Assembly: GCF_052324685.1 (NCBI RefSeq)
Contig: NC_135214.1
Coordinates: 31,059,206 to 31,123,205 of the forward strand
From: Brachyhypopomus gauderio
Lineage: Eukaryota > Chordata > Actinopteri > Gymnotiformes > Hypopomidae
Direction: 5' to 3'
DNA length: 64,000 nucleotides
Shown: positions 1 to 10,879 of the stretch, piece after piece
Layout of the letters: every line of letters starts with the position of its first letter
Position numbering within the stretch: the stretch's first letter is position 1
Notes under the pieces: generated by a model
Seen by the model: the letters and a program-made list of their open reading frames with translations, nothing else
Told to the model about the DNA's origin: nothing
Databases searched by the model: none
Program-made: the position numbers and the translations under genes

Positions 1-90
1 GGCACACGCGCACCCCTCCCCCCCCGCGGCACACGCGCACCCCTCCCCCCCCGCGGCACACGCGCACCCCTCCCCCCGCTGCACACGCGC
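1..90. repeat. GC-rich minisatellite, about 28-bp unit, 3 copies
   Basis: Three head-to-tail copies of a unit made of a cacacgcgcaccc core followed by a C run and cgcgg. The array is cut by the window start, so the true copy number is unknown. It lies in an osbpl9 intron, upstream of the first exon visible in the window. Confidence 0.85.
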
Positions 91-337
91 CTGCAGCACA
101 ATGGCACATGCAGCAAATTAGCACACGCAGACACATGGACGTGCTCTTCTCTCACGCAGTGTACCACACGTGACACGATGAGCTACATGGGCTACAGTTA
201 CACCTAAGACTTCCCGATTTACACCATGGGATCAAACACTCACTTGGCTGCGCGCACACACACACATACACACACACACACTGTGTAGGTGCGAGTATGA
301 ACAGAGCCGTCTCAATATCTGCTGCTTTTGCCTGTAG

Positions 338-876
338 CCCCTCCAGAAGCCCTGCGGCTAACAGAGAGGGAAGTTTGGCTCTCAAGAGGCCCGACACCAA
401 CGAGTCCCTCAGCTCCTCTATGTCCAATGGCACGACAGACGCAGGTACTCATGTCCACCTGCACATGATCACACACACACACACACGAAAAGCTAAACAA
501 ATGCAAATGCCTTTTTGCACATCCAAAACATTTAGTCAGATATAGAATATTTTTTTCTGGACTCTTCATCATGTACGAGCCCACGCAGACCCCTGTGTGT
601 GGGACTTAGTACACACACCAGCAGTGTCTGTCTCAGCCCTGAGCTGCTGTGTGTGCTGTGTTGCTCAGATCAGTACGACAGCCACGACGAGAGGGACGAC
701 GAGGGCGAGGGAGAGTCAGTGGAGGAACACAAGAGCGTCATCATGCATCTGCTCTCTCAAGTGCGGCTGGGCATGGACCTCACCAAGGTAGCTCCGCCCC
801 CCCTCATCTCCCCCTCCCCTCATCTCCGCCCCCCCACATCTCCGTCCCCCCTCATCTCCTCTTGTGTATGGCAGCC

Positions 877-913
<37 letters not shown>

Positions 914-3900
914 CATCTCTATTTTGGCCCGTCTCACCGATCCTGTTCTTATCCTCCCTAGGTGGTTTTACCTACGTTTATCTTGGAGAGGAGGTCATTG
1001 TTGGAGATGTACGCAGACTTCTTTGCACACCCGGATTTGTTTGTCAGGTGAGGTGAAGTTATTCTGGCTGCTCTATGGGTATCGCTTAGCTGCACGCGTT
1101 TACTATGCCCGCTTTTAAAAAAAGATGCTACATTTTTGTAAAAATATAAAGTAATCTTTATATTGACAATCGAACAAAAACAAAATAATCTTTATATTGT
1201 TTTCACAGAGCAATGTGATTGTATATTGTAATATGAAACAAATAAATAAAATAAGTTTGCAACTTTCCCTTTAATTTCACTCTGTAACCATTTGGGAACT
1301 GAGGACATTAATTTCTGCAGACAAAAATTTTTTGTCTGAGAAAAAAAAAAAGAGTTTTTGCCCATTCTACTTTCTTGTGCTGCTCGACAGCGCCTGACTG
1401 TGCGATTCTCCTCTTAATGACGGGACCATGCAGTTTCAATAGGAAGCAGATCTGTATCGCAAGCAGTCACGAGCGCACACGGTGTGTCTATGAAGCCACG
1501 TTCTGGTAGCGCGTGCCGAATTAGGTCCGCTATTGTGTCGCTGAAACGGTCTATGGAACTGTGACATCGAGGGCTGTGTTTCTCAAATCCCAGCTTACAC
1601 CTCTGTGGCGCTAGCACCTTCACACGTGCCGTGGGCACTGACGCACCTCCACCCCATTGCAGACGTTAGCTTTGCTCCTTTCCCCGTTAACATCTTGGAT
1701 GGCCCCATTCATCTTTGTCACGTTTTCTTCCCCGAAAGCAAGCCGACTCCTCTGACCTTTTACCGTATGCTTCCACGCATATGTTTCCAGTCTCTTTCGG
1801 GCCGTCCGAAATGAGCTCGTGCCCGGAGAGTAGCCTTGCGTAGTCTTGACGCGTGGCTTTCTGCTGGCATAATGGATGGAGGTTACGTTTCTCGGTGGCG
1901 TGACGGGGTTGTTGTGAGGCAGTGTTTTTTCCGAGGTGCTCCCCAACCATTGTGGCTGGGCTCAGGGTGGCTTCCCTTGCAGCGTCATCTGAGGTTCAAA
2001 GGTTGCACGTCTTCAGCATCGGTTTCTGACACAACATGTGACTTCTTGGGATTCCATGACACCTCTTGTGTCATGACACCTGCTGTTTAACATTTACATT
2101 GTTGTTGTTGTTGTGGTGTCCGTTGCGGACCAGAAAATGAGTTTCCTCTCAAGGTTTCTTCCTCATGCTCTAGGGAGTTTTTCCTTGCCACGGTAACCTT
2201 TGTCTTGCTCAGGCAAAAATATGGTTTTGTTTACAATATGCAGTCTAGTTGGTCAGTGAAAACACGGTCATTTCTTTGTACTTGTGTTTGATTGCTTTGG
2301 TCTGCCCTCAGCATCTCTGAGCATGCAGAGCCCAGGGACCGCATGGTTCAGGTGCTGAAGTGGTACCTCTCAGCCTTTCACGCGGGCCGGAAAGGATCTG
2401 TGGCCAAGAAGCCCTACAACCCCATCTTGGGAGAGGTGTTCTTCTGTCACTGGGACCTGCCGTCGGACACAGAAGAGCCTGCTAATGTGGTATGTGTGTG
2501 TGTGAGACAGGAAACGTGTTTTTGAAGGCAATGCAAAAGCTGAATCGTCTTCCATAACTGTGCGTGTGCTCGTACAGGAGGCGGTTTCGGACGGGCCGGT
2601 GCCGTTCTGTAGCCACAGCAGTGTGTCGTTTGTGGCGGAGCAGGTTTCTCACCATCCCCCCAGTGAGTACCGCCTCAGCACGGCAGAAGATCCACACAGT
2701 TTACAGGAAGTGCTCAACGTCAGCCTTTGGGAGCCCCAGTCCTGTGAATGCACAGTTGACGCTTTTTTGTGACTGCTCCTCTGCTCTGCAAAAAAAAAAA
2801 AAGAAAGAAAAAAAGACTTAATTGTGGTTTTTGTGGTAGACCAGCACAGGAAGTGAAAAGAAATGGGGGGGGGGGGGGGGGGGATGAAAACAAATGTCTT
2901 TCATTACATGGGGGTGTAGTAGTGTCCGATCACCAGTTGCGTGTTGTCTTGAATTTGTCCTTATTCCTGTCTCCCATTTTGCAGTCTCTGCATTCTATGC
3001 TGAGTGTATCAGCAAGAAAATCCAGTTCAATGCACACATCTGGACCAAATCCAAATTCCTTGGAATGTCCATCGGCGTACACAATATTGGCCAAGGTGAG
3101 CACAGTTCAGTGTTCAAACCCATTAACTCGGGCATCGTAATGACGTGTAACGGTGTTCTACCGACTTGTGTGTCTTGTGCTGTTTTTTTTTCGGTCCGCT
3201 GCAGGCTGCGTTTCCTGTCTGGAGTATGACGAACACTACATTCTCACTTTCCCCAACGGCTACGGCAGGTAAGGCTCCACCCCCCCTCCCTCCTCTCCCT
3301 CGGTTTGACAAGCGGCCCCCAATTCAGGGGCCCTCAGCAGCGGTGTGTCACCGTCATGCGTCGGGCATCCCTGCAGGTCCATCCTGACGGTGCCGTGGGT
3401 GGAGCTGGGCGGAGAGTGCACCATTTCCTGCTCCAAGACCGGCTACAGCGCCACCATCGTGTTCCACACCAAGCCCTTCTACGGCGGCAAGAAGCACAGG
3501 ATAACGGCGGACATTTTGTAAGTCCGAGTTTCTTGTGTGGGCCTAGTCACATGCCCTTCCGCGTTTGACAATTTTACCATAGCCGTCACATCTTTTACTA
3601 CACACAGCCCCTTATGCTGTTGCTTGCGCCTCTGTTACAGTGGTCCAAATGACAAGAAACCTTTCTGCTCCATCGAAGGCGAATGGAATGGAGTGATGTA
3701 TGCAAAATGGGCCACGGGGGTGAGTCAGAAGGAGAGGCCTTCAGTGTCCTGATGCTGTGAAGCTAATTAGAGAATTGCTGTAGATTCCTCACCTGTATAA
3801 GACTCACTAACGTTGTCTTTTTATCATGTGTTGCACCTTTGCTTCTATACCAGGAAAACTCTGTGTTTATTGACACAAAGAAAATTGGCATTATTAAGAA

Positions 3901-6083
3901 GAAGGTGCGGAGGTTGGAAGATCAGCTGGAATATGAATCCAGGTGGTGAGTAACGTGGAATATTTCTCAAGTCCCCACTGAGGCTCTGGCCTGGTTTGAC
4001 TCATCGACTCCTACTGAGTTACTTATTTGATGTGATGAACTTTCACTCATCGGTTTCTTCATTTTCTTTGTCTTCTGTTATCAAAAAAGAATAAGACTCT
4101 TTCTTATTCTAATCTGAGGGAGTGGTTGACATGGCTATTGTAAAATTTTGATGTAGCTATTACACTGAATCTAAGTGGCACGCTATCGTGATGGTTTGTT
4201 CGTTAAAACATATAGGAAAAAGAACAGATTGCCGTTGGAATCTTCCTTTACTGGAAGCCACACATCCATAACAATCCAGTCAGGGTTGTAACAGTAGTCC
4301 AGTTCACAACCATTGAATCAGATGCAGCACAAGGTAAACATTCCAGTGGTCTATGCACACTAGATGTACGGTGCATATTAGGGTTGTGCCATTTATGACC
4401 CACCATAGCGATGGATGGTAACCATCGCGATGCCACGCCCACTTTTTTGTTTTCCCACAAACATGCACTGACCTTCTTTAAGTCTTCTTCACCTAAAACT
4501 TTAGCAGGGATTGTACGGAAAAGGATCAAATCAGATATATAACTTCAGGGATGAAAATTTAAATACCCTACTGCTACAAATATGCCTAATTGGCGTTTTT
4601 ATATTATTATTATTCTATTATTATTAGGACATTATTATTTTTATCTAGGTTATAGCTTGTCTTCGTTTTTTTTTTTCAACATGTCTGTATTAATTTTAAA
4701 CATTTCATGTTAGTCACGCAAATAGAATAAGCCTGCTCGTTGTGCGTCGGGAAACTTGGTCATTGTCAACCAAAAAAACGTTCAACTTCAGCAAAAGCGT
4801 TAATTTTGCAGTGAAAATGCTACAAAATAAAATTGACACGAAGGTGTTTGTAAACACGTTTATTAAAAGTTCAACCACAAAATGAAGCGACAGAGCTTAT
4901 AAATGGCTATGGCATTTACCTTTTTTTGAAAAAGCTTTAAAATAAATCATCATGGATTTCACTATGATATCACAGCAGAACAACAAACGAAGGAAAGAAT
5001 AATTAATTAAAATATAATAAGAGCAAGAAAAATATAAAACAAACAAACAGAAAGCATGACTTCCCGAAACGCGCTAAACTGTAATAACTTAATGTTAAGA
5101 GGGCCGTAATTGTGTAGCTTATTCCAACACGTTTACATGTCAACGTTTCTGGCCAAAAAAAAAAACCAACATGTTGATCTTCTCTGGCTTTAATAAACTG
5201 TGGATTGGGGTGACCACACTATCCGCGTTGCTAATAACTCTTTCTGAGGGCGTGCTGGTAGCTCATATGCAGAGATATTTTCGTGCAAAATATAGCTTAT
5301 TTTATACTACTTTTATTTTATAATCATTATTTTTATATAGTAAACCCCCCCCCCCCCCCCCCCCCCCCCAACAATATCATCGTCCATCGCAATGTTTTAC
5401 TGTAAACATAGCCATCTGCCAATTAAGGAGACATCGCCCAACCCTAGTGCATATAGCTGAGGATGTTTGATGGTAAAAGGATAGTGGATATTTGATGATG
5501 GACGAATGTAGTAACAGAGGATGTTTTCTCTTCCAAACAAATACAAAACAAGAAATTAATACAACCAATCTAATTAAATGCTTAGGAAAATGTTACAATC
5601 CCCTACAAACTTGCATAATTACGCATACAGAATGAGATCAAACCTCCTGCCCTCTTATATATTTGATGTGCACAATAAAATATGGCCTACTGTAGTCCCA
5701 CCCTTTTCCTGGAGCAAGAACATCTGGGATTTGGAGCAAAGATCTCTGGGATTCTGAGTTCCCTTGGTCCTCTTCTGGAGGTGTTTTTTTTTTTTTTTTT
5801 TTTTTTTACAACTGTTAAGTAAACCTTGGTACTGGTTTGTGTCGAGATTGCAGTTGGACTCAGATGTGTCGGATGAGAAATGCGGAGCCACCAATTTTAA
5901 GTCCGTTTTGTTTGTTTGTTTGCTTTCTATCTTCCTGTCAGCTTGTGGCGGGATGTAACGTTGAACCTGAAGCTGAAAGACATTGACTCAGCCACAGAGG
6001 CTAAACACCATCTGGAGGAGAAACAGCGAGCTGAGGCCAGAGAGAGGAAGGAGAAGGAAGTACAGTGGGAGACTAGAGTGAGT

Positions 6084-6140
<57 letters not shown>

Positions 6141-6414
6141 TGTTCTCCCTTTCTATCTGTGTTTGAGTATGTATTTTTTGCTTATGTTAAAGTCAGTTCC
6201 AGCAGTACTTTTGAAGATTTTCTCTTTGCGTTGTATGAAGAGACAAATTTGTGTTCAGATTGTATCGTATGGGAAAAACATGTGAAGTAAATGTTTCTCC
6301 ACATGCTAAAATCTTGGTCTTTATTCATTTTCTTGGCAGCTGTTCCACGAGGACGGTGAATGCTGGGTTTATGACGAGCCTCTCCTGAAGAGAACGGCAT
6401 CGTTACGGCACTAG
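338..6414 (+). CDS. osbpl9: Oxysterol-binding protein-related protein 9 (3' part of gene, 12 coding exons)
   Basis: ORP9 exchanges sterol and PI4P at ER-Golgi/endosome contacts. The exons, each with consistent phase and GT-AG borders, are 338-444, 669-787, 962-1047, 2312-2489, 2578-2662, 2985-3095, 3205-3268, 3377-3517, 3641-3719, 3854-3945, 5942-6077 and 6340-6414 (stop TAG). The first two encode the Ser-rich linker ([22 protein letters not shown]) and the [21 protein letters not shown] start of the lipid-binding domain. The rest is the OSBP-related domain with the family signature EQVSHHPP in exon 2578-2662 and the lipid-pocket segment [11 protein letters not shown]. The last exon reads [18 protein letters not shown], which fits ORP9 rather than ORP10/11. 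The PH domain and start codon lie left of the window. An AATAAA at 6561-6566 probably ends the mRNA. The paralogue call rests on remembered family sequence plus synteny with calr4/eps15. Confidence 0.93.
883..911. repeat. (CA)n microsatellite in osbpl9 intron
   Basis: Uninterrupted CA dinucleotides, about 14 repeats, about 50 bp before the exon at 962-1047. Confidence 0.9.
1048..2311. other. osbpl9 intron, mostly unassigned
   Basis: This holds an AT-rich stretch (1100-1360), then a mixed-composition segment (1380-2090) whose ORFs on both strands have no recognisable family. It ends with a dispersed teleost repeat listed separately. I see no conserved exon here. Confidence 0.6.
2095..2215. 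repeat. Dispersed teleost repeat fragment
   Basis: It starts with a GTT trinucleotide run and then contains GGTTTCTTCCTCATG and AGGGAGTTTTTCCTTGCCAC. That pair of motifs recurs across fish genomes in retroelement tails. The family name is not certain from memory, and a RepeatMasker run against a teleost library would settle it. Confidence 0.55.
2867..2883. repeat. Poly-G run of about 17 nt
   Basis: An uninterrupted G homopolymer in the osbpl9 intron between exons 2578-2662 and 2985-3095. Its length is probably unreliable in any assembly. Confidence 0.9.
4379..5446. mobile_element. Non-autonomous hAT-like DNA transposon, 1,068 bp
   Basis: The element starts TAGGGTTG and ends CAACCCTA, a terminal inverted repeat of at least 8 bp with imperfect extension. 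It is flanked on both sides by a perfect 8-bp target-site duplication, gtgcatat (4371-4378 and 5447-5454), the length expected for hAT transposition. The subterminal parts carry ATCG-rich motifs. No transposase ORF is present; the interior is AT-rich and contains a C homopolymer (about 5346-5369). It sits in the osbpl9 intron between exons 3854-3945 and 5942-6077. Confidence 0.88.
6082..6136. repeat. (AC)n microsatellite at an osbpl9 splice donor
   Basis: About 27 AC repeats begin five bases after the GT of the donor following exon 5942-6077. Confidence 0.95.
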
Positions 6415-6590
6415 TACAACCTCTCGTGATGACAAGAGTCCGTGAAATGAACTCTTTTACAATTCACCTTTCATCCGCAGCCTTGGAATGACTGATCAAT
6501 GGACCTTTATGCAGCTTTGCATTTTCAAAATGAATGATGATAAGAACTGAACTCTATGTGAATAAATATAAAATACAAATTACTCTTTTT
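6415..6590 (+). terminator. osbpl9: osbpl9 3'UTR with poly(A) signal
   Basis: This is the sequence after the TAG stop, with a canonical AATAAA at 6561-6566. It gives a short 3'UTR of about 170 nt. The cleavage site itself is inferred. Confidence 0.6.
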
Positions 6591-7557
6591 CTTGCCAACT
6601 TTACGACTTCCACCCCTCCACCGCCCTTTAAGAATGATTTAAAAAAAGAAAAACACCACAGAAAGACACAGAGGTAGTTAATGTCTCCTTAGCAACCCAA
6701 ACAAACGCTCTTGTTCTGGCTGCATGGGTCATTCCAACAGGCAACTCTCTCCTACGCTGGATGGTGATTGGGGGGGGTCATGGAGTTTTAATTGAACTAG
6801 CTCTGAAAACAACAGCGTTCTGTATCTCAGGGAATCGGGTGACTGAGGGTTGAAGGCTGTAACTTCTGACATTCAAAAGGCCTTACAGGTGGAACCACAA
6901 TATGGGAGAATTAGGATTGCCTACAGCTAGCTGCAGATATTTATATGTGCGACTTATGATTATATATATTCTCCTTTTATCTTTTTTCCTCATCTGTAAC
7001 TGCAATAGTAATGGTTTGAGAATTTGAACTTAGTATACTGAGTTATTCCATGTGTTTCCTCTAAAACCCGTTTAACAGAAGAAAACTCCATACTCTTCTC
7101 CTTTTTAGAGGTTTGCATCAAATTATACTTACCTGCCGAAGAGAGCAGCTTGCATCTAAAAGAAGTAAATATGTTGTCATGGAGATGGTCCATTCCAGTT
7201 GTGAACACGTTTCCCCACCCTCTTTTTTGTTTCATTTAAGATGTGGTTTAATAACATGCCATTGAACCCAAAGGAGGGATGTGGGTTACTTACTGCATGA
7301 GTGTCCAATTTCAATCCAGTCCAATGCATAAAACCTTGTAAAAGTAGCAATGTCCAATAGGAATAGAAACATACATTGGTAAAACAATATGCCAGGCTGT
7401 AAGGTAATGGTCACCCTGTTATTAAATACTCCTGTAATCAACCCCCCTCCATCTCTCTCTCTCATGCTCTCTCACACTTTCTCTTTTTCTTTCTCTGTCT
7501 CTCTCTCCCAGCTGTCTGTCTGTGCCTCTCCCTCCAACCCCTGTCTGTCTGTCTCTC

Positions 7558-7597
<40 letters not shown>

Positions 7598-7615
7598 TCC
7601 CTCTCTCCCTCCCAC

Positions 7616-7673
<58 letters not shown>

Positions 7674-8470
7674 ATGCCTTTATATTTTAGTCCAAATAAA
7701 CAGATGTTACCAAATAGCCTTATAAGTAATGCATCATTTTATACTGTCTTAATTTCGCATTCATATAGAATTGAGTGTAATTTCATCCTACTTCCACAGG
7801 GATAATACACTTTTTCTTCATAAAAATCTAAAGTGATCCAGATTTGGACTGTTGGACTGCATCACTGTATGCACTGTTGGTGAATACATGGGCAGAATGG
7901 TGTCTTGGAGTAATCGGGTTTTTCAGAATAGATAAAGTAAGCTGATATTTCTGTATTGGCTTTCTCAATGGTGTGGGGGATCACATCAGAACTGGCAAGT
8001 TTATAAACTCCGAAGTCATGATTTTTTTCATGTTGTGTTTGTAAATGTATCTGAAATTGAGGCCTTGCCATACACATACATTTCAGTATCATACAGTGTC
8101 CAATCAAAATCCCCACCCCTTGACATAACCATCGATTGTATCAGACTTTCATGTTTATTGATGCAGAATATTAAATCTCAATGAGACCAACTTGTGTTAT
8201 GATTTTGTTTTTCATATTTACCCATGTTTGTTTTAATTCATCTTGTTTGCTTAAATTGTCCTCAAATGCTGCTATTTCTAAATTTCTAAACTCGCTTCAG
8301 ATCAAATTTTACTCTTGACTAAAAATATGCTTTAACCTTTAAAACCGCAGCAACGGTTATGATCGGACTGCCCCGGCACAAGAAAATAAAACACCGGCGC
8401 ACTCTAGCGTTAGCAGTGTAGACTTCCATGATGCGTCATACGGAAACTTCCCACAAGTCAGTGCGGCAAA
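6591..8470. other. Intergenic region osbpl9-gas5
   Basis: No conserved exon is seen. It contains a long imperfect (CT)n tract at 7440-7672, uninterrupted in two blocks, and otherwise AT-rich unique-looking sequence. ORFs over the CT tract (polySer/Leu or polyArg/Glu) are artefacts. Confidence 0.6.
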
Positions 8471-8510
8471 GGGTATAAATGTCATTGTGCCCATTCCGTC
8501 TTCCTCATTC
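8471..8510 (+). promoter_or_regulatory. gas5: gas5 promoter: TATA box and 5'TOP start
   Basis: TATAAA at 8474-8479 lies 26 nt before a pyrimidine-rich CTTCCTC beginning at C8500. A C start followed by pyrimidines is the 5'TOP signature of GAS5 and other snoRNA hosts and translation genes. The exact start is inferred from TATA spacing. Confidence 0.7.
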
Positions 8511-8892
8511 AACCGTATCAGGATGGCTGGGGTAAGTGACTAGAGGAATCAATGTGTTATAAATAGTATTTTATCTCTTTCATTATGCTGCAGTTTGTGT
8601 AAAGGTTTTCTTTTCACCCGCGCACGGTCACAACTCGTTTTGCCAGCCACTATTTAGGTCGATAGTAACTCTTCAGCCTTTTTTTCCAATTAAAAATGTT
8701 CTTTGAGCACTTCATCTAGCTGCTTGTGATTTAAGATGAGCTCAGTTCTTAATCTACATATCAATAAACTCATCTGCCCTCGCAGAAGCTTGACTAGAAC
8801 GGGATAGCGTTAGCGTGCTAACTGGGCCTAAGATAGTTAGCCAGAAATTTTTTTCTTCTAGATTTCCTGTTGATGAATCTAGAATGTGTCCA

Positions 8893-8961
8893 TGCATATG
8901 ATGAAAATTATGTTGGTAGGGACATCTGAAAATGTGATGAATGCCAACTTTTCTGATTCGC
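8893..8961 (+). ncRNA. SNORD74: C/D-box snoRNA SNORD74
   Basis: C box ATGATGA 8898-8904, D' CTGA 8926-8929, C' GTGATGA 8934-8940 and D CTGA 8953-8956. The guide TGTTGGTAGGGACATCTGA matches human SNORD74 as I remember it. It is in the first gas5 intron, about 105 bp before the next exon. It guides 2'-O-methylation of 28S rRNA by family knowledge. Confidence 0.93.
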
Positions 8962-9202
8962 GTGGAAGTAACTGGCCCTCTTTCACGTTTTCACGTGAGC
9001 TGCTCGCCAGACCCACGTGGTGAACACGCGTGTGTCCTCCAACTAACGTTATAAAATGTCCTTGCAGGTCACACGCGGCGCGTGGCATGTTGGTTGCGTG
9101 GTGAGATTGTTGGTAAGTAAAATCCGCCTTTTTCTCCAATTGCACGTTGTCGTAAATTGACTTAGTTTTTTTTTTTTAATTGGGACTTATACTTGGCCTC
9201 TA

Positions 9203-9272
9203 AAGCCTGTGATGAATAAATGCATAAGAGTAGTGGACAGAAGTGGTTTCTGACTATCTTATTCTGAGGCTT
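9203..9272 (+). ncRNA. SNORD75: C/D-box snoRNA SNORD75, copy 1
   Basis: C box GTGATGA 9209-9215 and D box CTGA 9264-9267, closed by an AAGCCT/AGGCTT terminal stem. The core GAGTAGTGGACAGAAG is shared with human SNORD75. It lies in gas5 intron 2. Confidence 0.93.
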
Positions 9273-9409
9273 TTCATACAGATTATTGTTTGTCTAAACG
9301 GTCCAGAATTTTTTTTTAACCCGCGTTTTCTGCTTGCAGCCCAGTGTATGGAGTGAGGGCTGATCTGAGGTATGTTCAAGCTCAAACGGGGTGGGTGGAG
9401 TGGTTTCTA

Positions 9410-9489
9410 GTGCTCTGTGATGACTTCATTTGCTACTCTTGATCCAAGACTGATGAAATTGCAACCACCAAGTATTTTATCTGAGGCAC
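9410..9489 (+). ncRNA. SNORD76: C/D-box snoRNA SNORD76, copy 1
   Basis: C box GTGATGA 9417-9423 and D CTGA 9481-9484, with terminal stem GTGC/GCAC. The core TTTGCTACTCTTGA is the SNORD76 antisense element. It lies in gas5 intron 3. Confidence 0.93.
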
Positions 9490-9645
9490 AGTTGTTTGCT
9501 TGGAAGACTGAGCTCTTTGTGTCCTGAAGTAATTTATTATTTTGTTCCTTGCTTTTTCTCAGGATGAATGTTCAATTGATAAAGCAGGTAAGCTTTTAGT
9601 AGGTAGCTCGAAAACTGTTTGATTGGGATGTATACTTGGCCTCTA

Positions 9646-9715
9646 AAGCCTGTGATGAATAAATGCATAAGAGTAGTGGACAGAAGTGGTTTCTGACATT
9701 CTTATTCTGAGGCTT
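9646..9715 (+). ncRNA. SNORD75: C/D-box snoRNA SNORD75, copy 2
   Basis: Nearly identical to copy 1, including guide and terminal stem. C box GTGATGA 9652-9658, D CTGA 9707-9710. It arose by a local duplication with SNORD76. All boxes are intact, so it should still be processed. Confidence 0.9.
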
Positions 9716-9795
9716 TTCATACAGAGTCTTGTAAATGGTCAAGAATGTTGAGCTAGTATGTTCAAGCTCGTGGGGGGGGGGGTATGGGGTTTCTA

Positions 9796-9873
9796 GTGCT
9801 CTGTGATAACCATTTGCTACTCTTGATCCAAAACTGATGAAATTGCAACCACTAAGTATTTTATCTGAGGCAC
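9796..9873 (+). ncRNA. SNORD76: SNORD76 copy 2 with altered C box
   Basis: The guide region, D box (9865-9868) and GTGC/GCAC stem are kept, but the C box reads GTGATAA (9803-9809) instead of GTGATGA. That G is needed for the sheared G-A pairs of the kink-turn, so this copy is probably a dying paralogue. No equivalent of host exon 9340-9369 lies between the duplicated SNORD75 and this copy, so both now share one intron. Confidence 0.8.
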
Positions 9874-9990
9874 AGTTTACTCTTTGTGCTCCTGAAGTAA
9901 TCATTTTGTTCCTTGCTTTTTCTCAAGATGAATGTTCAATCGATAAAGCAGGTAAGCTTTTAGTAGTTTGCTTGATTACCGTTTAATCCA

Positions 9991-10072
9991 GTTACTGTTT
10001 ATGATGATTTAACTAAACAATGGGAATCTCTCTGAAATAGCCTGATAGACATATTTGAACTGAAACGGTGAC
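9991..10072 (+). ncRNA. SNORD79: C/D-box snoRNA SNORD79
   Basis: C box ATGATGA 10001-10007. The guide ATGGGAATCTCTCTGA (D' at 10032-10035) matches SNORD79, a 28S rRNA guide. D CTGA is at 10060-10063. A 10-bp terminal stem (9991-10000 with 10063-10072, two G-U pairs) closes it. Confidence 0.9.
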
Positions 10073-10224
10073 CTTTGTATCTAAAATACTATTATTTTTA
10101 ACTATACATAGTAATAATTATTTTGTGCGTGTTCTAAGGGACCTTTGCTGGGATCTGGGTGTGGCAGGATGAAGTTGGGTGAAGGGTAACTATTCCTTCA
10201 GAACTATTCCTTTAAACTGAGATA

Positions 10225-10304
10225 ATGCATTTGATGATTCCATAGTTCAGCAGAACCTCCATGTAGAACAAAGGGCATTGTCTTTCGCTCCTATCTGATG
10301 CATC
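10225..10304 (+). ncRNA. SNORD80: SNORD80/77-like snoRNA, copy 1
   Basis: C box TTGATGA 10231-10237 and D CTGA 10295-10298. It carries two guides: CATAGTTCAGCAG (shared by SNORD77 and SNORD80) and GTCTTTCGCTCCTATCTGA (the SNORD80 D guide, which pairs with the 28S segment ATAGGAGCGAAAGAC). A self-complementary ATGCAT at both ends can form the terminal stem. The C box first base is T, a mild departure from consensus. Confidence 0.85.
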
Positions 10305-10429
10305 ATCCATGTCCCTTGGAATGCATTTATGAAATTGTAGAATGTTTAAACCTGCTTGTTTTGTTGCAGGTTCTTGGCCTCCCAGTAAAGGTGAGTTTTA
10401 AATGTCTACTCTTGGATTGAGTTCTTTGA

Positions 10430-10515
10430 GGAAGCAAGTGATGACTCCATAGTTCAGCAGAACCTCCATGTAGATCAAAGAGCATTGTCTTTCGCTCCTA
10501 TCTGATGCATCTTCC
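10430..10515 (+). ncRNA. SNORD80: SNORD80/77-like snoRNA, copy 2
   Basis: C box GTGATGA 10438-10444 and D CTGA 10502-10505. Both guides are identical to copy 1 apart from small changes in the linker. The terminal stem GGAAG/CTTCC differs from copy 1. It is in the next gas5 intron. This copy may occupy the SNORD77 or SNORD80 slot of the mammalian order. Confidence 0.87.
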
Positions 10516-10684
10516 CAAGTCTTGTGTGACTGTGTTGCTGTTGTAGTTGTTTAAAATGCAGTTTTCCTCTTGTAGCATGAAAATGGCTTAAGGATCTGAC
10601 TCCTCTTTGGACGGCCTTGCTGCAGGTACGAGTTTGAACATTTTCCCTTTTTATCCCCCTGGGGGTTTTTTGGCATTTAAAAAC

Positions 10685-10754
10685 AATCTAGGGTGATGAT
10701 TTTTGAATCAGGTCTCTGATTTTGTTGAGGAAATGTTCTTGACTGACCTAGGTT
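10685..10754 (+). ncRNA. C/D-box snoRNA not matched to a known SNORD
   Basis: C box GTGATGA 10693-10699, D box CTGA 10743-10746, probable D' CTGA near 10716-10719. An 8-bp terminal stem (AATCTAGG with CCTAGGTT, one G-U pair) closes it. It sits in a gas5 intron between exons 10576-10625 and 10822-10840, the usual one-snoRNA-per-intron position. The guides (GAATCAGGTCT before D', GAAATGTTCTTGA before D) do not match any human GAS5 snoRNA I can recall. Confidence 0.8.
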
Positions 10755-10879
10755 ATAATGTACCAACATGCTGCACGCATCACGTGCCATCTTAATTTAA
10801 TTCCACTATTTTCATTTCTAGGTATGTGCCTGCACTTTACGTGAGTATTTGGACTTTAGACTGTTGAGTATGATTGTCG

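Noticed and set aside
152-433. Reverse ORF reading [19 protein letters not shown]
   Set aside because: Exact antisense of the osbpl9 exon at 338-444, whose + strand reading joins in phase to the next exon.
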